From an uncultured Clostridia bacterium (GTDB taxonomy: Bacteria > Bacillota > Clostridia > TANB77 > CAG-508), in the NCBI GenBank assembly GCA_947628925.1, contig CANRBU010000009.1:1-22434 (forward strand): a DNA stretch of 22,434 nt, written 5' to 3'. The notes under the pieces are model-generated. The model had not been told where the DNA came from and did not search any database. It saw nothing but the letters and a program-made list of their open reading frames with translations. Below, piece after piece: positions 7,470 to 13,751 of this stretch; positions within the stretch are counted from its first letter, which is position 1; each line of letters opens with the position of its first letter. The position numbers were made by a program, and so were the translations under genes.

Positions 7470-8480
7470 ATGAAAAAAATATTTATGTATATATTATGCC
7501 TAATTACAGTATGTTTTATTTTACCTGCAATTTTTACAAACGCAAGTAAGCAAACAGCAGCCATACAAAAAGAAGAAACAAACAATAATGCTACATCAGA
7601 AAATATAGTAGAAACATCAGAAGAAAAAACAGAAGATATAAAAATCAAATTATTACATACAAATACAGGTGAAGTAGAGGAAATAAATTTAGAAACATAT
7701 TTATATAATGTAGTATCTGCTGAAATGCCAGCAACCTTTGAAAAAGAAGCACTAAAAGCACAAGCTATGGTAGCTAGAACATATACAATGTATAAGGTAA
7801 ATCATAAAAAACATGACAATAGTGATATATGTGATAGTAGTAGCTGTTGTCAAGCATGGATATCAAAAGAAGATAGATTAGCTAGATGGGAAGAAGGAAA
7901 AAGAGAGGAAAATTGGAATAAAATTGTTCAAGCGGTTGATGAAACAAGAGGAAAAATAATTACTTATGATAATCAGCCAATAAATGCTTTTTTTCATTCC
8001 AATAGTGGAGGAAAAACAGAAGTACCAATAAATGTATGGGGAGGTAGTGGATATCCATATTTACAAATTGTAGAAACTTCAGGAGAAGAAGCATATACAC
8101 AATATGCTTCTGAAATGACATTTACACATGATGAATTAATTAATAAAATAAAAACAAAATATCAAGATATTCAAATAGATTTTTCAAATGATGAACAAAT
8201 AAAAATTTTAGAATATACAGAAAGCGGAAGAGTAAAAACAGTTAAATTGGGAAATCACAATTTATCAGGAGTAGAAACAAGAACACTGTTAGGGCTAAAA
8301 TCAGCCAATTTTGAAATAAGTAAACAAGAAGATAAAATTACTTTTTACGTAAAAGGATATGGACATGGAGTTGGCATGAGTCAAACAGGAGCAGATAGTT
8401 TGGCAAAGCAAGGAAAAAAGGCAGAAGAAATAATAAATCATTTTTATGCAAATGTTGAAATTCAAGATATACATGCATGA
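7470..8480 (+). CDS. spoIID: Stage II sporulation protein D (SpoIID), peptidoglycan lytic transglycosylase
   Basis: SpoIID cleaves glycan strands and, with SpoIIP and SpoIIM, drives membrane migration during engulfment. The 336 residues begin with a membrane anchor (about residues 4-22) and a polar linker. The SpoIID domain then starts near residue 58. The catalytic glutamate lies in VVSAEMP (Glu85). KAQAMVARTY (96-105), the Cys-rich segment CDSSSCCQAW (121-130), NSGGKTEVPINVWGG, and the C-terminal GYGHGVGMSQTGADSLAKQG are all conserved traits. His112/His115 with Cys121/Cys126 resemble the zinc site described for the Clostridioides difficile enzyme. AGGAGGG precedes the ATG. spoIIP and spoIIM are not in the window. 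Confidence 0.94.
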   Translation: MKKIFMYILCLITVCFILPAIFTNASKQTAAIQKEETNNNATSENIVETSEEKTEDIKIKLLHTNTGEVEEINLETYLYNVVSAEMPATFEKEALKAQAMVARTYTMYKVNHKKHDNSDICDSSSCCQAWISKEDRLARWEEGKREENWNKIVQAVDETRGKIITYDNQPINAFFHSNSGGKTEVPINVWGGSGYPYLQIVETSGEEAYTQYASEMTFTHDELINKIKTKYQDIQIDFSNDEQIKILEYTESGRVKTVKLGNHNLSGVETRTLLGLKSANFEISKQEDKITFYVKGYGHGVGMSQTGADSLAKQGKKAEEIINHFYANVEIQDIHA

Positions 8481-8496
8481 TAAATTTTCTTTTTAT

Positions 8497-8526
8497 GTAT
8501 AATTTTCCTAAAAAGAGGAAATAATT
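8497..8526 (+). promoter_or_regulatory. SigF-type forespore promoter for the SpoIIQ-like gene
   Basis: GTATA at 8497-8501, a 15-base spacer, then GGAAATAATT at 8517-8526. It matches the Bacillus SigF consensus (GYATA, N15-16, GGHNANAHTR) at all but the last position. In Bacillus spoIIQ is a SigF gene, so the site fits the gene 31 bases downstream. Confidence 0.6.
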
Positions 8527-8556
8527 CTAATAACATAAATTTGGAGGAGGATATAT

Positions 8557-9426
8557 ATGAGAAGAAAAGTGAGAAATACTCAAAATGATGATATGGGAAA
8601 TAAAATTATTAAATATGCAACAATTGGTGTTGTTATATTAACAATAATTGTTATTGGATTATTAGTATATAGTCAAAATTTAACAAATGAAGTTAAAGAA
8701 GGAGCACTAAGTAAAGAAAACATTGCAAACTTAGTAAATAGAGCAAATGAAAATTCTACAGCAAAGGAAGGAACAGAAGAAGCAAGTACAAAAATAGGAA
8801 AAAGTGTAGAAGAAGTGCAAAATGAAACTAAAAATCAAATAGAAACAAATATTAGTAGTCAAAATAATGCAACTACTACAAACACAAACAATACAACTAA
8901 TACAAGTAATGTAACAAATACAAGTAAATCAACTAATAGTACAAGTTCAAACAAAATTTTAACAACTTCAGTAGAGCAACCTCAAAAAACAGAAACTACG
9001 GAAGAACCAAAATCTCAAGAGTTAAGCTTTATTAAACCAGTAGAAGGAGAAATTATCAAAGGATATGCAAAAGAAAATTTAGTATTTTCTAATACTTTGC
9101 AAGAATGGACTGTTCATACTGGAATAGATATAAAAGCAGAAAAAACAACAGTAGTAAAAGCTGCTGAAGAAGGAACAGTAAAAAGTATAAAAAATGACCC
9201 TAGATATGGTTTAACTGTAGTTGTAGAGCATAATAATGGATTTCAAACAGTATATGCAAATTTATTAACATCAGAATTTGTAGTTGAAGGTGAAAAAATA
9301 AAGAAAGAACAAAGCATAGGAACAGTAGGTAATACTTCTGCTTTTGAAAGTAGTGATGAGGTACATCTACATTTTGAAATATTAAAGGATAATCTTCAAG
9401 TAGATCCAAGTATATATTTAAAATAG
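8557..9426 (+). CDS. spoIIQ: SpoIIQ-like membrane-anchored M23 (LytM) peptidase
   Basis: SpoIIQ spans the forespore membrane and binds SpoIIIAH across the intermembrane space in the engulfment channel. The 289-residue protein has a 20-residue cytoplasmic N-terminus, one membrane helix (about residues 21-38), a long Thr/Asn/Ser-rich linker (about 80-155) and a C-terminal LytM domain (about 157-289). The zinc ligands are intact: HTGID (His187, Asp191) and HLH (His270, His272). Bacillus SpoIIQ lost one ligand, whereas clostridial ones keep the site. The SigF-type promoter and neighbouring spoIID support the name; a generic M23 peptidase is the alternative. GGAGGAGG precedes the ATG. Confidence 0.82.
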   Translation: MRRKVRNTQNDDMGNKIIKYATIGVVILTIIVIGLLVYSQNLTNEVKEGALSKENIANLVNRANENSTAKEGTEEASTKIGKSVEEVQNETKNQIETNISSQNNATTTNTNNTTNTSNVTNTSKSTNSTSSNKILTTSVEQPQKTETTEEPKSQELSFIKPVEGEIIKGYAKENLVFSNTLQEWTVHTGIDIKAEKTTVVKAAEEGTVKSIKNDPRYGLTVVVEHNNGFQTVYANLLTSEFVVEGEKIKKEQSIGTVGNTSAFESSDEVHLHFEILKDNLQVDPSIYLK

Positions 9427-9429
9427 GGG

Positions 9430-9460
9430 AATCCCCTGCCAAAACTTCTGGCAGGGGATT
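9430..9460. terminator. GC-rich hairpin between the convergent SpoIIQ-like and unknown genes
   Basis: AATCCCCTGCC (9430-9440) pairs perfectly with GGCAGGGGATT (9450-9460) across a 9-base loop. It lies between two converging genes, so it may stop transcription both ways, but neither side has a good T tract. The arms are far richer in G+C than other terminators here, matching the adjacent foreign gene. Confidence 0.6.
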
Positions 9461-9462
9461 GT

Positions 9463-9843
9463 TTACGCAAAGATCATAGTATTACATGCTGCATTTGCTG
9501 TCAAATCATAGAGTATAGGCAGCTTTTTCCTTGCATCAGCTAAACTATAATTAAAGTTTAACAGACGAGGAATTTGATTGTACAGTCCGAAATCTAACCA
9601 AAAATACATAGGAAGTTCGAACTGTGAAAACAGGTTGATGAGATTTGCTACTTCCTCCGCAGTAAGAGTGGTTTTGTCAATTATGACTGCGCGCACTCTC
9701 TGCGGAAAAGTCTTCAAACGCTCAACAGATAGGTCAGTATCCCGCAAAGGCACTAACCTAAAGGCTGCCCGAGTTTCTAACAGATTATGATATGCAAGGA
9801 GATCGGTTTCGCTGTTACCATAATACCAAATCTTATACTGCAT
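9463..9843 (-). CDS. Unknown 126-residue protein, compositionally foreign
   Basis: I do not recognise this protein. It starts at ATG 9843-9841 with a strong GGAGGG RBS and has its own promoter, so it is a real gene. The predicted pattern alternates strands and helices: KIWYYG, DLLAYHNLLETR, FRLVPL, RVRAVIID, LTAEEVANLINLFSQ, ELPMYFWLD. This loosely resembles a degenerate CheY-like or Rossmann fold, though no phosphoacceptor pocket is obvious. It has no signal peptide or membrane segment. Base composition differs from its neighbours: two sampled 60-base stretches hold 24 and 27 G+C, against 14 in a sampled stretch of the next gene. It uses CGG arginine codons twice, plus CTC, GCG and CGC-type codons avoided elsewhere. 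Recent horizontal acquisition is likely. Confidence 0.75.
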   Translation of the reverse strand: MQYKIWYYGNSETDLLAYHNLLETRAAFRLVPLRDTDLSVERLKTFPQRVRAVIIDKTTLTAEEVANLINLFSQFELPMYFWLDFGLYNQIPRLLNFNYSLADARKKLPILYDLTANAACNTMIFA

Positions 9844-9866
9844 AATATCCCTCCTCTTGTAATATA

Positions 9867-9888
9867 GATAGCTAAGCTATCGTTTTTT
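9867..9888 (+). terminator. Dyad with T tract; also a palindrome in the unknown gene's leader
   Basis: GATAGC (9867-9872), loop TAA, GCTATC (9876-9881), then G and six Ts (9883-9888): a short + strand terminator. On the minus strand the same dyad (a 15-base palindrome, GATAGCT-T-AGCTATC) lies in the 5' leader of the unknown gene, about 10-30 bases after its likely start point, where it could act as an operator. Confidence 0.45.
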
Positions 9889-9900
9889 AGTTACGTATAT

Positions 9901-9929
9901 ATTATACCATAATTATGTTAAATTGGCAA
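9901..9929 (-). promoter_or_regulatory. SigA-type promoter of the unknown minus-strand gene
   Basis: On the minus strand, TTGCCA (9929-9924) and TATAAT (9906-9901) are spaced by 17 bases, about 58 bases before the ATG. Confidence 0.75.
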
Positions 9930-9947
9930 GCCTCACAAAAATTGGCA

Positions 9948-9976
9948 TTGACTTATTTTCTAAAATACGATAAAAT
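9948..9976 (+). promoter_or_regulatory. SigA-type promoter of the nucleoside kinase gene
   Basis: TTGACT at 9948-9953 and TAAAAT at 9971-9976 with a 17-base spacer. It is back to back with the promoter of the unknown minus-strand gene, the two -35 boxes being 18 bases apart. Confidence 0.75.
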
Positions 9977-10009
9977 ATATGTGTTACACAAAGGAGGAAA
10001 TTTTTTATA

Positions 10010-11653
10010 ATGAAAAAAGTAATATGTAATAATAAAGAATATATAATAGAAAATCCAATTACAGTTCAAGAACTGTTAAAAGATGAAATAAAAGCAAGTA
10101 AATATGCAGTTATTGGATGTATTTTTAATAATGAATATCAAAATTTATCTTATGAAATTCAAACAAGTGGAACATTAAAACTAATAGATATATCTTGTAA
10201 AACAGGTATGAAGATATATGCTAGAACACTTATATATATATTAGGAAAAGCATTTGAAAAAATATATCCACATGAAAAAATGACAGTAGAATATAGGCTA
10301 GGAAATTCAATGTTTTGCACATGTGATAACATAAAAATTACACCAGAATTTGTTGAAAAGATTACAAATGAAATACAAAAAATTGTAGACAAAAATTTGC
10401 CAATAAAAGAAGTAATAATGACAAGAAAAGAAGCAGAAAAATTTTATGATGAAACAGACACATCAAAAGGTAGATTACAATTTGATTTAAAAAGCAATAA
10501 AGAGATACATATGTATTATTGCGAAAATTATTATAATTATTGCTATGGAACTTTAGCACATACAACTGGAATAACACAAAAATTTGAAATTATACCATAT
10601 AGTGATGGATTTTTAATACATTACCCAAGATCAAAAGCTCCAAATAAACTACAAAAATTTAAAATAACTAAAAAATTATCTTGGGCATTAGAAGAATACG
10701 AAAAAATTCATAAAATACTAAATATGAATACATTATATAAATTAAATACAGCAATAGAAGAAAAAAGAATGAAAGAAGTTATAATGCTAGCAGAAGCTTT
10801 GCATGAAAAGAAAATTGCAAATATAGCAGATGATATTGCAAAACACAAAAATGTAAAAATGGTGTTAATTGCAGGACCATCATCATCAGGGAAAACAACT
10901 TTTGCACAACGCCTAGGAATACAATTACGCCTAAATGGTTTGAATCCAGTTACTATATCTGTTGATAATTATTTTGTAGAAAGGCAAGACAATCCAAGAG
11001 ATGAAAATGGAGATTATGATTTTGAGTGCATAGAAGCAATAGATTTAAAATTATTAAATGAACATCTAGTAAAATTATTAAATGGGGAAGAAATAGAAGA
11101 GCCAAGTTTTGATTTTCATGTTGGCACAAAACGCTATAAAGGACAAAAATTAAAACTAAATAAAAATGATATCTTAATTATAGAAGGCATACACTGTTTA
11201 AATGATAAATTGACAAGCCAAATTTCAAAAAAGGAAAAATATAAAGTATATATAAGTGCACTAACAGTTTTAAATTTAGATAGATATAATCCTATTTCTA
11301 CAACAGATACAAGGCTTATTCGTAGGATTGTAAGAGATTATCAATTTAGAGGATATTCAGCAAAACACACAATAAACACATGGCATAAAGTTACAGAAGG
11401 TGAAGAAAAAAATATATTCCCATATCAAGAAGATGCGGATTCAATTTTTAATACATCACTTATATATGAAATAAATGCCTTAAAAGATGTAGCAAAACCG
11501 TTATTAAAAGAAATAACACCAGAAGAAGAAGAATATGCAGAAGCTAAGAGATTACTAGACATGCTACAATATTTTGATGCAATTCCGAAAGATCAAATAC
11601 CAAACAATTCTCTAATAAAAGAATTTTTAGGTGGAGGAGATTTCAAATATTGA
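10010..11653 (+). CDS. Nucleoside (uridine-type) kinase with N-terminal TGS and ThrRS-like domains
   Basis: A 547-residue protein with three parts. First, a TGS-like domain (about residues 1-60). Then a segment resembling the second N-terminal domain of threonyl-tRNA synthetase (about 64-230). Last, a phosphoribulokinase/uridine-kinase P-loop domain starting near residue 283. Walker A is GPSSSGKT (289-296), followed by VTISVDNYFV and FDFHVGTKRY, the usual uridine-kinase substrate region, then IIEGIHCLND and TRLIRRIVRDYQFRGY. This architecture is widespread in Clostridia and annotated as nucleoside kinase. It probably phosphorylates uridine or cytidine with a nucleoside triphosphate, in the cytoplasm; the role of the TGS part is unclear. 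AAGGAGG precedes the ATG by 12 bases. Confidence 0.88.
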   Translation: MKKVICNNKEYIIENPITVQELLKDEIKASKYAVIGCIFNNEYQNLSYEIQTSGTLKLIDISCKTGMKIYARTLIYILGKAFEKIYPHEKMTVEYRLGNSMFCTCDNIKITPEFVEKITNEIQKIVDKNLPIKEVIMTRKEAEKFYDETDTSKGRLQFDLKSNKEIHMYYCENYYNYCYGTLAHTTGITQKFEIIPYSDGFLIHYPRSKAPNKLQKFKITKKLSWALEEYEKIHKILNMNTLYKLNTAIEEKRMKEVIMLAEALHEKKIANIADDIAKHKNVKMVLIAGPSSSGKTTFAQRLGIQLRLNGLNPVTISVDNYFVERQDNPRDENGDYDFECIEAIDLKLLNEHLVKLLNGEEIEEPSFDFHVGTKRYKGQKLKLNKNDILIIEGIHCLNDKLTSQISKKEKYKVYISALTVLNLDRYNPISTTDTRLIRRIVRDYQFRGYSAKHTINTWHKVTEGEEKNIFPYQEDADSIFNTSLIYEINALKDVAKPLLKEITPEEEEYAEAKRLLDMLQYFDAIPKDQIPNNSLIKEFLGGGDFKY

Positions 11654-11682
11654 TTGACTTTTTCTAAAAAGCGCAGTATAAT
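11654..11682 (+). promoter_or_regulatory. SigA-type promoter of the small membrane protein gene
   Basis: TTGACT at 11654-11659 and TATAAT at 11677-11682 with a 17-base spacer. It begins immediately after the kinase stop codon. Confidence 0.75.
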
Positions 11683-11712
11683 AGATATGTAGTAGAAAGG
11701 AAGGAGATAATT

Positions 11713-11880
11713 ATGCTTGCAAAGTATTGGAAAAAAATAGGATTAGTAATTTTAATTATAGCATGTATATTTAATATTATGAGTAAACTTGTACACAAAT
11801 TATCTCTAAACAAAGAGATGATTGCATCTGCAATTTATACTATGCAAAATCAGGAAGAAAAAAAGAGTGAAAATAATTAA
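11713..11880 (+). CDS. Small single-pass membrane protein of 55 residues
   Basis: The frame opens with MLAKYWKKIG, runs through a hydrophobic segment LVILIIACIFNIM (about residues 11-23), and ends in a polar Lys/Glu-rich tail (EEKKSENN). It has an AAGGAG RBS 7 bases before the ATG and its own near-consensus SigA promoter 30 bases upstream, which together make it a credible gene despite its size. The positive residues before the helix suggest an N-in orientation. I do not recognise the family. It stands alone between the nucleoside kinase and rpmE, and function cannot be inferred from the neighbours. Confidence 0.72.
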   Translation: MLAKYWKKIGLVILIIACIFNIMSKLVHKLSLNKEMIASAIYTMQNQEEKKSENN

Positions 11881-11919
11881 GTTTTAATGCTGGAAAGATA
11901 AAAAAATATTCCAAAACAC

Positions 11920-11948
11920 TTGAAAAATATTCAAAAATATGTTATTAT
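11920..11948 (+). promoter_or_regulatory. rpmE promoter
   Basis: TTGAAA at 11920-11925 and TATTAT at 11943-11948 with a 17-base spacer, ahead of rpmE by 42 bases. Confidence 0.6.
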
Positions 11949-11990
11949 AAAAAACAGTCAAGTTAAAAAAGCAAAAAAGAGGTGAAAATA

Positions 11991-12191
11991 ATGAAAGAAG
12001 GAATTCATCCAAGTTATAATCAAACAACAATCACATGTGCATGTGGTAATGTATTAGAAGTTGGATCAACAAAAAAAGATATAAAAGTAGATATATGCTC
12101 AAAATGTCATCCATTTTGGACAGGAAATCTAAGACAAGAAACAGCAGGTGGTAGAGCAGATAAATTCAAGAAAAAATACGGACTTGCATAA
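11991..12191 (+). CDS. rpmE: 50S ribosomal protein L31, zinc-binding type
   Basis: A 66-residue ribosomal protein L31 of the zinc-ribbon type. The metal ligands are complete: CxC at Cys16/Cys18 and CxxC at Cys36/Cys39. MKEGIHPSY at the start and HPFWTGNLR...TAGGRADKFKKKYG at the end are family signatures. L31 sits in the bridge between the ribosomal subunits; in several bacteria the zinc form is swapped for a zinc-free paralogue under zinc limitation. ATG 11991 is chosen (AGAGGTG just upstream); a GTG at 11982 lies within the RBS. It is monocistronic, with its own promoter and a strong terminator. Confidence 0.97.
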   Translation: MKEGIHPSYNQTTITCACGNVLEVGSTKKDIKVDICSKCHPFWTGNLRQETAGGRADKFKKKYGLA

Positions 12192-12194
12192 ACC

Positions 12195-12241
12195 AAAGGG
12201 CAAAGCACAAAGGCTTTGCCCTTTAAAAATATTATTTTTTT
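12195..12241 (+). terminator. Intrinsic terminator after rpmE
   Basis: AAAGGGCAAAG (12195-12205) pairs perfectly with CTTTGCCCTTT (12214-12224) across an 8-base loop. A T tract follows at 12235-12241. Confidence 0.88.
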
Positions 12242-12242
12242 C

Positions 12243-12271
12243 TTGCAAAATGTCAAAAAATATAATAAAAT
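12243..12271 (+). promoter_or_regulatory. Probable miaB-mutS promoter
   Basis: TTGCAA at 12243-12248 and TAAAAT at 12266-12271 with a 17-base spacer, right after the rpmE terminator. The hexamers are less perfect than at other promoters here. Confidence 0.5.
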
Positions 12272-12316
12272 ACCCTTAATAAAGTGATATTTATATCTTA
12301 GAAAGGAATTGCAAAA

Positions 12317-13732
12317 ATGGATACAAAACAAGAAATAGAATTACAAAAAGAATATATAGAAAAGATAAAAAAAATAAACCTAGATAACCAAAAATATGCA
12401 ATTTTTACAATGGGTTGCCAATTAAATGAAAATGATTCTGAAAAAATATGTGGTATGTTAGAGGAAATGGGATATACATTAACAGAAAATTTTAAGGAAG
12501 CAAATTTAGTAATATTTAATACTTGTTGTGTTAGAGAAAATGCAGAAGATAAGTTGTTTGGAAAACTAGGAGAATTAAAAAAGATAAAAGAAGAAAATGG
12601 AACAATTATTGCAATAGGTGGATGTATGATGCAAGAAAAACATATCACTGAAAAAATAAAAGAAAGTTATCCATTTGTTGACCTTTTATTTGGAACACAT
12701 ACATTGCATAAACTTCCACAAGACTTATATCTAGTAATTAATCGCAAACAAAAAGAAGAAGATATCATAAATATAGAAGGAAAAATTTATGAGGGGTTAC
12801 CAATAAAAAGAACAAGCAATTTACAAGCTTCTGTTACAATAATGAATGGTTGCAACAATTTTTGTAGTTATTGTATTGTGCCATATGTAAGAGGAAGAGA
12901 AAGAAGTAGACAACCAAAAGAAATCATAAAAGAAGTACAAGAATTAGCAAAAGCAGGTTATAAAGAAATTACATTATTAGGTCAAAATGTAAATTCATAT
13001 TTAAGAGTTGAAAAAGAAAAAAAGATTCCATTTGAAGAATATCAAGGGATAAATTCATTTGCAACATTATTAAAAGCAATTAATGAAATTGAAGGAATTG
13101 AAAGAATTCGTTTTATATCACCACATCCAAAAGATTTTACAGATGATGTAATAGAGGCAATTACAAAATGTGACAAAGTATGTAAATTAGTACATTTACC
13201 TTTACAAGCGGGAAGTACAAAAGTCTTGAAGGATATGAACAGAAAATATACAAAAGAGCAATATCTAGAATTAGTGGAAAAAATGAGAAAAAATATACCA
13301 AACCTTACTTTATCAACAGATATAATTGTAGGATTTCCTGGTGAGACTGAAGAAGATTTTGAAGACACACTAGATGTTGTGCAAAAAGTAGGATATGAGC
13401 AAGTATATATGTTTATATATTCTAGAAGAATAGGAACACCTGGGGATAAAATGCAAAATCAAATTCCAGAAGAGATAAAACATACTAGATTTGATAGATT
13501 AAAAGAAATAGTAGAAAGTAAAATTGCTGAAAACAATGAAAAGTATATAGGAACAACTCAAAAAATTCTAGTTGAAGGAAAAAGCAAAAATAACGAAAAT
13601 ACCTTAACAGGAAGAACAGATAGTAATAAAGTTGTTATATTTGAAGGGGAAAATGACTTAATTGGAAAAATGTTAAATATCAAAATTGTAGAAGAACATA
13701 TGTGGTATTTAAAAGGGGAAGTTGTAAAATAG
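12317..13732 (+). CDS. miaB: tRNA-2-methylthio-N6-dimethylallyladenosine synthase MiaB
   Basis: MiaB is a radical-SAM enzyme that adds the methylthio group to i6A37 in tRNAs reading UNN codons. The 471 residues contain the UPF0004 domain with cluster cysteines at Cys34 (MGCQLNENDSE), Cys70 (FNTCCVRENA) and Cys103. The radical-SAM motif CNNFCSYC has Cys179, Cys183 and Cys186, followed by VPYVRGRERSR. A C-terminal TRAM domain begins near residue 410. The LNENDSE sequence favours MiaB over RimO or MtaB. An AAAGGAA RBS precedes the ATG. mutS starts 19 bases after its stop, an order common in Clostridia. Confidence 0.95.
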   Translation: MDTKQEIELQKEYIEKIKKINLDNQKYAIFTMGCQLNENDSEKICGMLEEMGYTLTENFKEANLVIFNTCCVRENAEDKLFGKLGELKKIKEENGTIIAIGGCMMQEKHITEKIKESYPFVDLLFGTHTLHKLPQDLYLVINRKQKEEDIINIEGKIYEGLPIKRTSNLQASVTIMNGCNNFCSYCIVPYVRGRERSRQPKEIIKEVQELAKAGYKEITLLGQNVNSYLRVEKEKKIPFEEYQGINSFATLLKAINEIEGIERIRFISPHPKDFTDDVIEAITKCDKVCKLVHLPLQAGSTKVLKDMNRKYTKEQYLELVEKMRKNIPNLTLSTDIIVGFPGETEEDFEDTLDVVQKVGYEQVYMFIYSRRIGTPGDKMQNQIPEEIKHTRFDRLKEIVESKIAENNEKYIGTTQKILVEGKSKNNENTLTGRTDSNKVVIFEGENDLIGKMLNIKIVEEHMWYLKGEVVK

Positions 13733-13751
13733 AAAGGAATGGAATAAAAAT

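Noticed and set aside
9578..9790. Plus-strand frame of 70 codons inside the unknown minus-strand gene
   Set aside because: No RBS or promoter, and it lies antisense to a gene with good signals; treated as a shadow.
9463..9843. CGG codons of the foreign gene as further +1 frameshift sites
   Set aside because: Shifting at either CGG runs into a stop within a few codons, while the zero frame is coherent; here CGG must be read normally.
9430..9888. Island as an insertion sequence or transposon with terminal inverted repeats
   Set aside because: The two hairpins do not match each other, no transposase is present, and I found no target-site duplication.
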